NCBI RefSeq assembly: GCF_024362695.1
Contig: NC_065404.1
Location: 5,992,604-6,056,603, forward strand
Reading direction: 5' to 3'
Source of the DNA: Pectinophora gossypiella
Lineage: Eukaryota; Arthropoda; Insecta; Lepidoptera; Gelechiidae
Length of the DNA stretch: 64,000 nt
The position numbers and the translations under genes are program-made. Shown here one piece after another: positions 21,210 to 32,650 of this stretch (positions are counted from its first letter, which is position 1; each line of letters opens with the position of its first letter). The notes beneath the pieces were generated by a model. That model was given only the letters and a program-made list of their open reading frames with translations. It had not been told where the DNA came from and made no database searches.

Positions 21210-24200
21210 ATGTCGTCGTCGGAGCAATTGATGCAAATGATAAAGGGCTATCTTGGAGTACACACTATCAATAAATGGACTCTTTCCAAATCACCGCTTG
21301 ATGGGCTTGGGTTGTTTGCTACCGAAGATATAGCGGCTGGGGAAGTGATTTTCGTGGACAAACCACTCATTTTTGGGCCTAGAGCTGGAGCCAATCTGCC
21401 GCGAGGATGTACAGTTTGTTCCACATTAGATAGTGACACGTTCTTCAAGTGTTCAAGTTGTGCGTTATTGTTGTGTTCAGAAAAGTGTCAGAATACAAAC
21501 GTCCATCGCGACGATTGTAATATTATTTCCCGTTGGATTAATAAAGTGCCTATGGAGGAAGTCGACGTTACAATAATGTCGAGGTCGCTTGCTGTGATAA
21601 GAGTTCTGCTTTTAAATGAGAATGAGTTAGAATTATTAGCGACTCTCGAAGCACATAAACAACCACAACATGGGTTTGAAGTGAAAGCTCTGAGGGAATA
21701 CTTCGAGATCCCGGAAGAAGAAGAAAAACTAATGTTACTCGCTTGTCGTATTTACGATACAAATGCGTACCAAATGGCTGTTAATTACGGGAAAAGAGAA
21801 ATGAGTATGAGGGGCCTGTATCCTGTCGCTTGTCGCATGAATAGTATTTGTGTACCCAACGTAAGATACTCTTTTAACGGTAACAATGATATGATAGTAG
21901 CGGCAGTGAAGCCTATAAGGGCGGGATCGGAGATAAATACATGTTACTCGGGGCTTCTTTGGGGTACTCCGGCGCGTCAAATGCATCTGAAGAGGACGAA
22001 ACATTTCATTTGTAAGTGTGAGCGTTGTGCTGATCCAACTGAGCGAGGGACTTTGTTGTCAGCGTTGAAGTGCTTTAATAACGGTTGTCGTGGCTCCCTT
22101 ATTTCTACCAAGCCACTGATATCAACAGCCGCCTGGCGCTGCTTGGAGTGTGACATACGAATACCCAGCAAGAATATATTCGCCGTGCAAAATGCCCTCG
22201 GTAGCATGCTAGCTATGTTAGAGTTCAAATCGTTTAATGACCTTGAAAACTTCCTGCTGCATCGAGTAACTAATTTCATCCCGAAAACGAATCAAATCGT
22301 AGTTGATCTCCAAATACGCTTCATATTCGGAACTGAAGACATTGGTCTAAAAGGTAAGACGACGTTATAGATTATGTCACTAACTAACAAAGTGTGATCA
22401 CTACGTAGCATATTCGCACATCCACAAGAAAAACATTGTGCTTTATACAGTGTGCATACAGAAAACTCCATAACTTTGGGTAAAAAGAAATTAAAATATC
22501 TCTAGATAAATATAACCTCTCTTAAATTAAGTACAACCGAATTAAGTATACTTATAAAAATTTAGTAGTCCAGCAAAGAAGTCCTTCAAAATAATCAAAT
22601 AATGTCCAAAGTAAAAAATATTACAGCGCGTACGATACGGAAGAATTTATTTTGGTCTGTTGTATGTCAACGTGCCGTGATAGCCCAATTGACAGAACGC
22701 TTCCCTCTCACTTTGAGGTCGCAGGTTCGAATCCAGCACAGGCAAAATAATAATATAATAATAAATTATTGTCGAATTTGTTTTCGAATTCATGTTTGCA
22801 CCATAAATGATTATCGCGTGCTCAGCGGTGAAGGAAAATATCATGAGCCCACATTCTCGAGAAATGCATTTTCGGAGGTATGTGACCTAACCTGTATTGG
22901 GCTGGTTTTCCCTTCGCGGGTTGGAAGGTCAGACAGGCAGTCGCTTCTTTAAAAAACCGGACCTGTCAAATCTTCAGGTTAGGTAAGCGGACCCTGTGAA
23001 AAACGGGATAATGCGGGAAATGACAAACATCATCTCCCGTCTTTATATACCTACAGGCTACCCTTGGAGGTTCTGGCCAAGTAGTTAATGCCATTTGCGG
23101 CTAATAAAATAGAATAGAATATCTTTATTTAACAAAATACTTTCACGTGTATACGTTACTGGCTAATCCCACATTAGGGAAACCCTGTATCGTCGAGGAC
23201 CGGTACCTACGATCTACAATAATTCACGTCAAAAAAAACTTTAGAAGGTAAGTAAATCAGATATGAGTAAAGAATAGGTAGATACCTACATGAATGTATA
23301 TAACGGTCTCAAAAGTTAAATGTAAAACAAAACTACAATTATTTACCAGCAACAGAATATTATTTAGAGAGTTAAAGAGTGGCTGACTCGTTGTTTACCT
23401 ACTAATATTATAAATGCGAAAGTGTATTGTATGTGTCTGTCTGTTTGTTTGTCCGTCTTTCACAGCATAACGGAGCGACGAAGTGACGTAATTTTTTAAG
23501 TGGAAATAGTTGAAGGGATAGAGAGTGACATAGGCTGCTTTTTGTCTCTTTTCTAAAACCCCACTACTACTATGTTTGTACGAAAAAGGAACCTGTGACG
23601 TCGTAGAAAAACGTGACAAAATGACGCACTTATTATTACATTTTTCTTTTTTTTAATTCATAAATAAGTTATTTAGAAAAAATAAAACTTTTTAGTCACC
23701 TTTAGATCTGTCTTTATTTAGTATTCAGTATTTCATAATTTATCTTTGACCTAGGAAACTACCCAACTGTTAAGGGGCATCTACGTGTTGGCTTCGGCCC
23801 CACGCACGCCCTCCAAAAGTCCGGTACTCCATAGTCCCGAGATATCGAAACGACATAAATTATTTAACTTATAAAATAACTTATAAGATAAATTACATAT
23901 AATACTATATTATTTTCTACCCTGTATAATTTAAAATGTAACTCATCATGAGTGTGTCGAAATGATTAGTAATACATTTTTCCACAAGAAACAGAATGAC
24001 TCAGCCCGCAACTGCCATTGTGCGTGCGTACACGCGTGTTATAGTATTTACGTAGGTATTGTTACAAAACGATGATGATTACAAAATTAATATAGACTGA
24101 ACAATAAAGAAAAAGTACACTGACGATTCAGAGGGTTTTTTAATTAAAACGGTGATAATTCTGATACAACTGCATAGTTGTAGTGGAGCCGATGAAGGGT

Positions 24201-27200
24201 TTCACTTTTCTTACTTGCCAGGGACAGGTCCGATTTTGATGTTTTCTTCTGTGGGGGTAGTTTTTATATCATTTAAAATCAGAAACATCTTGAGTGGTGC
24301 AAATAAATATTTCGATCACGTAAAAAAATGTTTGAATTTTTTTATTCCAACGAAAAGTGGATTTAAAGTACTTTTTCTGGTTCTATACAAAGACGGTTTC
24401 CAATTAGTACCCCTAAACCGTTTTTGCGTTTGCCCGTTTGTCTCTCCGTGGGTCTCAAAGTTCAACATTTGGCTGTATTCATAAAAGTTTCAGATTTTAA
24501 ATAATATAAATAGCTACCATTACATAAGAAAAAAATCCTTAAAATCGGACCTGTCCCTGACAAGTTACAAGGTAGTTAAGAAGCTCTGGCTTTATTTACT
24601 CTACTATTGACAATCTATTGGAACTCACACTCACTCGCTCGTCGCGATAGTAAAACGTTCATTCACACTTTTTACAACTGTTTATATTTATTGGTCATCT
24701 CATCAAATGTCTGTCAAGGAGTAAAACTGTTATATAGAGCATAAATCTTTCAACATGCAAATATTGCGTCATGTTCAACGAGGTCGGCTCCATGAACCAG
24801 ATGATATTTTCACTATTCCAGAATCTATTTTCATACAAGTAGCCATAGGTTTGTTAGTTAGCCGTGGAGCGCTCTATGGAATAACCATGTCAGTGCGCGG
24901 TCAACTAGAAGTTTTACCCTCACCAGAACGAGAGTTTTTGGAAAAACATCTTCGGCAAAATATCGAAAATATCCAACCGAGTTGGGAAATAAAAACTTCC
25001 ACTCTGGGAGGAAGAGGTTTGTTCGCATCAAGACCGATCAAAAAAGGAACTCTGATCTTCATGAACAGACCCTTAGTAGTAGCACCGCGCGGAGACAGCG
25101 TCGGGATGACATATTGTTCCACCTGCTACAATGTGACCAAGTGTTATCCTTGTATCGAGTGCTCCTTACTCATTTGTTCAGAGCAGTGCAATACCTCACC
25201 ACATCATGCCAAGGAATGTTCCTTTATCGTCAACAACTGGACATTAAAACCCAAGTGCAAGAGCGATCCGTTCGCACTCGCTCAAATATTAGTCTATTTG
25301 CGTTTTCTTCTTCTAACAGAGGAACAACTTATGATAACAAAGATTTTACAAAAAGATGTAAATTCTAAATGTCGTGAACTGGAACAGTTATGTTCTATAT
25401 ACGTGATACCCGAAGAACAACTTCAAGTCATGAACACCATGAGTTCAGTTCTAAAAATAAATTCGTTCAGAATATCCAATAATCCACAAAAGAAAAGAAT
25501 ACCCTTACGTGGTTTGTACCCACTATCCGCCTTTTTAAACCACAGCTGTTTACCTAACACAAGAAATGTTTTCATGGAAGATTACACAATGGCTGTTTAC
25601 GCGAGTCAAGATATTGAAACTGGAGATGAAATTGTGAGTTGTTATACTGGACTTTTATGGTGTACGCCCGCCAGACGTTGTCAGCTGTTTAAAACAAAGA
25701 TGTTTTGGTGTAAGTGCTCGAGGTGTGCAGATCCTTCTGAACTGGGGACGGGGCTTTCGAAGCTGAATTGTTTCGCCGAAGGTTGTACTGGAGCCCTCCT
25801 ACCGGTAATGCCATTAGACCCTAGCACTGAATGGCGTTGTGATAAGTGTGGTACTACCCACTGCAACGACAGAGTGAGCACAGTGCAAAGCGTACTTGGA
25901 AGCCTTGTAGGAACATTAGACCTGGACGGACAGTTGCAACTAGAGCCCCCTGTATTAAAGCGACTGGCAAGCTTTGTTCCCTACTCCAGTCACATTTTTG
26001 TTGACATGCAACACAGATTGGCAATGAAAATCGGAATGTCGACTGAGCTGAAAACTAATGGTACCGTTTACGTAAATGCTTCCGTAAATGTGACGTTTAA
26101 TGTACACTAGAGCAAAGCAAAGAGTAACATTATTTGTCATTGGCACATCGCTAGCCGCGGAAGCCAGAAGAAAAAAAAAAGATTAACATTTATGTGGTGC
26201 CTATGTAACGCTGTTTATAGAACTCACATGCACAAAAGTACTGTTTGCAACTATCCTAAATTCAAAACGAAGTCTTGGTAATTCGCCTTTATCTAACATA
26301 TAACTTATTGATTCTTCAGTTTTGAAATTGTCTTAATTAGATACTTTTTCGCTTTGCTACTCAGGCTTGCAGCTTAGTCCACAAAGAACTTCGCCACAAG
26401 GCAACCACAATCCCTGGCATGATGCAGTATATTGACAAAACGATGTAACCCAATATAACGCATTTTCTGTCGTCTAATATTTCTAGGTCTAGTGGTGGTT
26501 TTAACTGTGTCAAGGTTGTTTGTGCACCTCTATAGTGTATATACGCCTCCTGTTTTGTGTTTTGATAAATGTAGTCGTAATATAGTTATATCCCTAGGGA
26601 TAAAATCATCAATGAGTTATTGATTTATCTGTGCAATTTTTACTGACACTGCTGACACGACCATTACCTACGGACGGCGATACTGCTCACCACCTATCAC
26701 GTTGGTCTAACAGTGACCTATAATTATAGGTAAGAGTGAAAAGTGGGTACCTACTTCGTTCACCTTCGCGATAAATGTATTTACCTCTGACTAGCCCAAT
26801 TGAGAATATAGATGTGATCTTATAAAAGCGATTGATTACTATCTTATTAGGAATATAATTATAACACGACTCCAGGCTAGTGAGTGATATTATCTTCTGA
26901 CTAAACCATAATTATTAAGTATCTATGTTATATTTTTTTACAAAATCAATTTATCCTTAAATTGCCATCAATCACTATGTTACTGCGGCATTTTACCCAG
27001 ACTACGGGAAGGCAAGTCTACCTATCAGAACTTTTCTTATGCATCCCACAGATCTTCATTGCAACTATTTGTATCCGACCAAGACTGCATAGTTAAACTA
27101 TTAAGCTCGTAGTTCTCTAATGAAAGACTTCCCGCAAACGCACCTAGATCTATTTTTAGTTTCATTTTATACCACTATAGACATGGTAAGGGTAATTCAC

Positions 27201-30200
27201 AAAGAGAAAAAACGAGATTCGATTCCGTGACTCTTGCCACATTGTGGCGTGCGTGTATGAATCGATTTGATGAATGTGGAGGAAGCAAGAGAAGTATGTC
27301 AGGATCGAAGCCAATGGAATTCCATAGTCTCGGTTTACCCCTTCTGTAACTCTTGTTAAGCCAGGATGAGTGTGTTACAAATTGCATCGTGTACTAGGTA
27401 CAAGATAAATTATAAAGATTAAGTACTAAATAAATACAGATCTAAAACTAACGAAAAAGATTTTATTTTGTTCTATTTAACTTATTTTAATCAAGAAAAA
27501 CGTTACAATAAGTCCGACATTTTATGTTATCTATGACATCACAAAGTGCTTTTACATAAAAAAATCCATATTAATTTCGTGTTTTGACGTTTAGTAAAAA
27601 TTAACTGATTTGACTAGTTGGAACTATCGCCGCGGTCCATCTGTTCATGCGAATAGTTCGATCTGTACCTACGTCATTACATATACCGATGTCTTTGTTT
27701 TAGACACTTCACCCCAACTGGCTACTTATTTGTAATTACCAGTAATATTGTAAGAAACTCAATTACGTTGCCTAATAGGTACTTAGTCATAAAACTGCTC
27801 AATTGAATGTTACGTCACATGAGTGTCTGTGCCCATTAATTATAAATTGTGTCACGACACTACACGTGTAAGGTGTGGTCGCCAAATATAAATTGCCCTT
27901 AAAATAGCAATCGTAATTTATTGACGTGACAATAATGACGTATGGATGTATCGTCTCATTCGTCGTCCGTTCCGTCGGATTCGTGTCCATAGGCGAATAT
28001 AGAGCAATGTAACACGGACCTTCGCGGACCGTTAAGCGAACGAGGTACAAAAATAAGGGGAATATTAGGTAGGTACTTTGGAGTATCTAAACTGTTTACC
28101 TACATACCGATGTAGCGGTGTTATTAATTTTACTGTATTTGAGAGGAATGCGGCCTTCCCTCTATCCTCCCGTCACTGATGCCACGGTAACATCGTCTTA
28201 CTGGGTACTTTTTGTGGAAAAAATAGGGTTGTCATGGGAACTAAAATATAGTGATTTACAAACGAAAAACTAAGGAAATTATAACGAACGCGACGATCGC
28301 TTCTTGGTCACCGGTAATGGCAATAGTTTCATCTACATTTCTTTTTTTGACTTATTATAAGTTTGTGTCAGATATGGCATCAAATACTTGAGGGTTGTCA
28401 CCCAGTACAAAATTTACGGTATAATCGACTTTGTTAGACTATGGATTAGACAGGGACTCGCCTGAGCGTTATCCACTACAGTACAGCATAGTCATTGTGG
28501 AAGGACGGGGTCAAATCTTTAGTAACCCAGGGTATTCCAACAATCTTCTTCTACCGTGTGTGCTGTGAGGCGAATTACCAACCTCATCAACCCTGGTGTC
28601 AGGGTTGTTATTGAGCCGCCAAATTGTTGTTCTTCCAACAATCTCGGCGTGTTAACAAAGTTTGAGCTCGCTCCGTTTGCTGCGATTACTTTTTTATCTT
28701 ATAAACTTTTGCAACCAAGTTATCTCGTGTCGGCTCGTGATTCTGCCTACCCCGATAGAAATCATGAGCGTAAGTTGTGTCTGTAATTATGTATTGTTAA
28801 TTTGCAATAACTTCTCGTGTCAGAAAAGTAACGTATTACATGTCTTATACATGTAAGTACCTATCTGTAGCTATAGTTCTACTTACGCAGACTCCCAACG
28901 AAAGCAAGTTAGTCCTGGTAGAGAGATGTATGTAATATAATTGTTTATCACGGTGCGGGTATTGATCGTTGCATCTGAGAGCTGTTAGTGAGAGAGATGG
29001 ACGATCTGACCTTTGTGCTCCTGTAATATTATCAATGCACTACAGGCAGGCTATAAATAGCATTGCGCTTACCTGGAAATTTCAAAGGGCAGGTCTCGCC
29101 AAATCATTAGCCTATTATATGTATAGGTAGATATAATGCATTATAGTTTTATTTAGGTACAACTACGTATACACGTAATTACTTAGCGTGATGCTTAGTC
29201 ATTTATATCAGTACACTCATTTAAGAATATTGTGGTACGGTTTGTTGCAAATAACTATAAGTGCTTATATGCAATATACATAGATGAATAAATACATAAA
29301 CACTCTTTATCAAGCATATCCTTTCGCTTGTCGTCACTTCTGATTTTAGCGCATTTTTATAGGATCGATCGGCTAGCATTCACTACTGAGCAAGATAACA
29401 GATCAAGTACGTATTTTAGTCAAATATCGCAAAAAAATGTATAAGTAGTCTCGTGACCGTGACATTAGTATAATAATATACAATAGGGCAGTGGAAACGA
29501 GCTCTCTATTAACGCGTGCTATTGCCGCATTTGCGCCCGTGCATGACACGCTCCACGCACAATAAGGTCGCGGTGCCACTCCAAACATTTACCACGTATT
29601 TATTACACTAACATTCGCACTAATTACGAAGAGGCTCATTAAAATTGCATTGAGGGTCTACCAAGTTTCGGTAATAGGAGGTAACAGTACTTGTGTTCAT
29701 AGGTAGATTTCTGTTGAATTTATTTTTTATAGGCACTTTAGCTTATCAAGTCGTCATCGTGATATGGACTCGGAGAAGGAACCTGAACCCTTTTAGAAGT
29801 TTTATAAAATGTTTTCTGGAATGCATTTGCTTATCTTTACTTCAGTAAAGTGAAAAAGTTGCCTTCTCTTTTTTAAACGGAGTATCCATTCAGAAACGAG
29901 TTAAATATACAAATATAGGTAGATAAGTAAACCTACCTACATAATGTAACTTTGTTGTTTCTTATTTTATATCTAAGTATGTAATATTGTTAACGATGTA
30001 CCTATATCGCAGGACGAGACTAACAACCCAATAAACTTGCGAACAAAAGAACAATTACATAAAGCCACTTCAGGCAACATGAACATGTTTGACATAACTT
30101 TGGAATTAATCGAACGATTCAATTACACCGTAATTTAAAACGGAACGTGTGGAATGTATGTCGTATGAATAGGGTAGATACTTGTATGCCGTTTATAATG

Positions 30201-32650
30201 CAAATATAAACAACGCCTTGTTAAAAACAGTGAACTAGTCGATATTACATGTTTATTAGATGTTTTGCTAATTCGGGAATAGTTAGAGTGCACGATTCGC
30301 GATTGGACGCTTGCATACTGCGCCACTCCATGCTAGCAAATGCGTAAAACATCTGCATTTAAAGACATGTTTAATGTTTTATGCAGTTAGTATTGCAGTG
30401 AGTTGAGAATAGCGTGTCGGTCACACGACGAGTTGCGAGTACCTACTGCGCAACAACTGAATAAAATCGAGTACGATACTACAGTTGGAGGCAGTAGTAC
30501 GATTGACCGCCGTTGACATGGGCGCAGCCGCCAGAAACGCGCGTCCCCACGTCGTCTCCAGGTGGATCTGTCTGCCTGTATCGTTAGTATCATCTCCATC
30601 ACATATCCACAAGTGCATTACGCTCAAATCGCCGCCCTATCATCACTTAATGAGCCAAACAAATCCCGCGGCTGATCGATCTCGCCATTTTGGCAAGACA
30701 TACCACAGTGATGTGAATGACTGATGTGATATTATCTATTAACTAATTACAGTGAGTGGCATTAAAAGTGATGGTAGTCATAAGTGTCCTCGAATTGAAT
30801 AGACGTGAGACGCAATCGCATCGTTCGATTTGGCTTGGTGCCGTCAGATCCATCGATGAACCTGTAGGTTTTCTATCTTGCCAACTATTTCTATTTGCGC
30901 TCACCCAAGATTTGATCGATCAGGAAAGTGTAATACTAATAGGGTATTGGTATTAATATCCTCAGTTACAGCCTGACACTTCACGTGTATGTCTGTCCGC
31001 GTCTACGACTTGCATAACATCATTCATGCTACATACCTGGCTGAAATACCACATCACATCACGTCATTGCACCATAATACTTAGCTATCTCGTGCTAGTT
31101 ATGAAGTGAATGAGTATCAGGGTTACTATTGAGCCACCAAAGGCCACATGGCTCATGTAACGATAACGACTACATACTTCTAAGTAGATATGTAGTCGTT
31201 AAAGATCATCTTACTTTCGGACAATCGGATGATCAGCCTGAAATGTTCTAATCAAACTGGGGGACTCGAACCCGGAAGCTTCAGATCGGGAGACCAACAA
31301 TGCTCTAATCAGTAACCCACGAAGACCGATAACGGGTAAGGTTCCGGACCGCCGAAGCAGTGGTACTTTAGGATAGGTACCTGTTATGTATCGAATCAAA
31401 TTATGTATCGAAAAAAACACTCAATATAGTACTTATTCATTCTTTATTGTACACATAACAAGTAAAAACAAACAATTGAAATATATATCACAAAAGGTGG
31501 GCTTATCTATAAAGGGATTTCTTCCAGCCAACCCTTATGTACTTTACCCATGTTGACGCTATAGTTGTTGGCCCCATAGAGCTGTCGGAGTCCCGCTTGG
31601 CGCTGAAGGAGAGCCTGTGCCGCGGCGTGCTCCGCGTAGTGGCAGCTCTGGGGCTGGGCGACGCGCACCACCGAGGGCTGCTGCTGTACCACCTGCACGC
31701 AACGCTGGCAGAGCGCGCGCGCCGGTGCCCCGACCTGTATGAGGTAACTACACACTCGTGCTCCGCATAGTGGTAGCTCTGAGGCTGGGCGACGCGCACC
31801 ATCAAGGGCTGCTGCTGTACCACCTGCACGCAACGCTGGCAGAGCGCGCGCACCGGTTCCCCGACCTGTATGAGGTAACTACACACTCGTGCTCCGTATA
31901 GTAAGCAAGTCTGGAGCTGGGCAACGCTGTACCTACGGCCAGTATGAGGTCTTCTATCGTGTGGGTTATGAGGTGGATTACCAACCTCATCAACTCTGCT
32001 GTCAGGGTTATTATTTAAGTACCTGCCATTAATACCCGTGACATGGTTCATGTACTGACTACGTACGTACTTACATAGTAAGTAAGTAAGTAAGTAAGTA
32101 ATAACCTGTACAAACGGCTTAACGTAATTTCCGAAGCACGGATTATCTTACTTTCGGACAATCGGAGCCAATGTCCTAACCAAATCAAGCTGTACCACCT
32201 GCTCGCAAACCTGGCCAAGTGCGCTCGATTGTTTGAAAATAAAATTATTCCATTCTTTAACGCGTACCTAAGTATATTAGTACAAACCGCAAACTAAGAC
32301 CATTACGGAGGACTATTACTTATTTATTTATTTAAATAATAATATAGACGATGGTCTAATCAATTATCAAGGCAATCACCACACAGTTCATCTTACCTAC
32401 GTATATTATCCACCTTCAAAAGTGGCTGCAAAATATTTTGTGGTGCCCTCGTTAATTCAAATAGGTACCGCAATCACCATCCCTTTATTTTCAGGACCTG
32501 AAACCTGAAATCGAGAGCACTATAGAGCAAGCGTACAACATCCTTCGAGACGACATATCTGCCCCACCAGACCTGGAACTTCGGCGCAGGTACCTCGGCC
32601 CAGGCTCTGACAAGCCCCACGAAGAAAGATTCTTCATACTCGACTCTTAA
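21210..32650 (+). CDS. MYND/SET-domain protein (SmydA-like), three exons
   Basis: Exons 21210-22353, 31580-31743 and 32495-32650 join in frame to 487 residues. The 9.2-kb first intron splits a Glu codon (GLK|ELSES). The N-terminal exon carries the split SET start (DGLGLFATEDIAAGEVIF) and a MYND zinc finger (CTVC, CSSC, CSEKC, HRDDC). It continues with the main SET core (GLYPVACRMNSICVPN, GSEINTCYSGLLWG) and the post-SET cysteines (CKCERCADP). The C-terminal exons give the SMYD helical repeat (LALKESLCRGVLRVV, GLLLYHLHATL) and the end YNILRDDISAP. Family members methylate proteins or act as transcriptional regulators. The invariant NHSC of the SET core is NSIC here, so methyltransferase activity is doubtful. 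I chose the ATG at 21210, just before the conserved start; 21075 is the alternative. Related frame at 24887-26110. Confidence 0.85.
22602..22664 (+). other. Unassigned AT-rich intron sequence
   Basis: Short stretch between the SMYD first exon and a SINE. Nothing recognised. Confidence 0.3.
22665..23015 (+). repeat. tRNA-headed SINE, second family
   Basis: Head GCCGTGATAGCCCAATTGAC with B box CAGGTTCGAATCC, then a body with CATTTTCGGAGGTATGTGAC, GGGCTGGTTTTCCCTTCGCG and AGGTTAGGTAAGCGGACCCT. The same body appears inverted at 32865-33020. It lies in the large SMYD intron. Confidence 0.75.
23395..23770. repeat. Interspersed lepidopteran repeats
   Basis: The first part has CTAATATTATAAATGCGAAA followed by (GTCT/GTTT) words, a string very common in lepidopteran genomes. 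From about 23570, AACCTGTGACGTCGTAG through ATCTTTGACCTAGGAAA matches a second copy at 54945-55495, which was later split by a SINE. No gene. Confidence 0.6.
24190..24600. repeat. MITE-like element with terminal inverted repeats
   Basis: TTGCCAGGGACAGGTCCGAT at the left (within 24211-24238) is the inverted counterpart of ATCGGACCTGTCCCTGACAA at the right (24541-24567). A single right end of the same family is at about 16083-16130 (ATCGGACCTGTCTCTGACAA). The interior open frame (24152-24484) shows no domain. Confidence 0.7.
24887..26110 (+). CDS. Second MYND/SET-domain protein, nested in the SMYD intron
   Basis: Single open frame; I prefer the ATG at 24887 (context AACC ATG, just before the conserved region), while an ATG at 24755 would add 44 unremarkable residues. 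It carries the split SET start (LGGRGLFASRPIKKG), a MYND finger (CSTC, CIEC, CSEQC, HHAKEC), the SET core with intact NHSC (FLNHSCLPNTR), GDEIVSCYTGLLWCTP and post-SET CKCSRCADP. It has the catalytic-type residues that the flanking paralogue lacks. As written it stops at 26110, soon after the point where the paralogue splices to its C-terminal exons. A possible donor at 26061 (AATG|GTACCG) has the right phase to join exon 31580, so it may share those exons as an alternative first exon. Confidence 0.82.
   Translation: MSVRGQLEVLPSPEREFLEKHLRQNIENIQPSWEIKTSTLGGRGLFASRPIKKGTLIFMNRPLVVAPRGDSVGMTYCSTCYNVTKCYPCIECSLLICSEQCNTSPHHAKECSFIVNNWTLKPKCKSDPFALAQILVYLRFLLLTEEQLMITKILQKDVNSKCRELEQLCSIYVIPEEQLQVMNTMSSVLKINSFRISNNPQKKRIPLRGLYPLSAFLNHSCLPNTRNVFMEDYTMAVYASQDIETGDEIVSCYTGLLWCTPARRCQLFKTKMFWCKCSRCADPSELGTGLSKLNCFAEGCTGALLPVMPLDPSTEWRCDKCGTTHCNDRVSTVQSVLGSLVGTLDLDGQLQLEPPVLKRLASFVPYSSHIFVDMQHRLAMKIGMSTELKTNGTVYVNASVNVTFNVH
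26111..31579. other. Long intronic/intergenic stretch without recognised exons
   Basis: About 5.5 kb inside the SMYD intron. Fragments of the tRNA-headed SINE lie at about 28545-28620 and 31115-31330 (minus strand: ACCCTGACACCAGGGTTGAT block; GATTAGAGCATTG and TTCGAGTCCC of the head). A GC-richer patch at 30480-30570 (CGCAGCCGCCAGAAACGCGC, then GTGGATCTG) could be a non-coding first exon or promoter, but nothing identifies it. No protein domain is seen in the remaining short frames. Confidence 0.4.
31627..31933 (+). repeat. 131-bp tandem duplication of SMYD exon 2 (2.3 copies)
   Basis: The unit starts GTGCTCCGC and covers the 3' part of the coding exon, its splice donor and the first intron bases. 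Copies begin at 31627, 31758 and 31889, a strict 131-bp period. Copy 2 keeps an open frame (VALRLGDAHHQGLLLYHLHA) and the donor GAG|GTAACT but no usable acceptor. Copy 3 is cut by a SINE at 31934. Confidence 0.9.
31934..32188 (-). repeat. tRNA-family SINE inserted into the third exon copy
   Basis: Minus-strand 3' part of the common SINE (tail block ACCCTGACAGCAGAGTTGAT). It is bounded by the 8-bp duplication GCTGTACC (31926-31933 and 32189-32196). After it the duplicated exon resumes as CTGTACCACCTGCTCGCAAA, so the insertion postdates the tandem duplication. Confidence 0.85.

Noticed and set aside
22672..22743. tRNA-like sequence with a good B box
   Set aside because: It lacks a complete acceptor stem and continues into a SINE body that recurs elsewhere, so it is a SINE head and not a tRNA gene.
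31503..32051. 182-codon minus-strand open frame
   Set aside because: It is the antisense of the tandemly duplicated SMYD exon. Its length comes from the duplication of a GC-rich coding unit.
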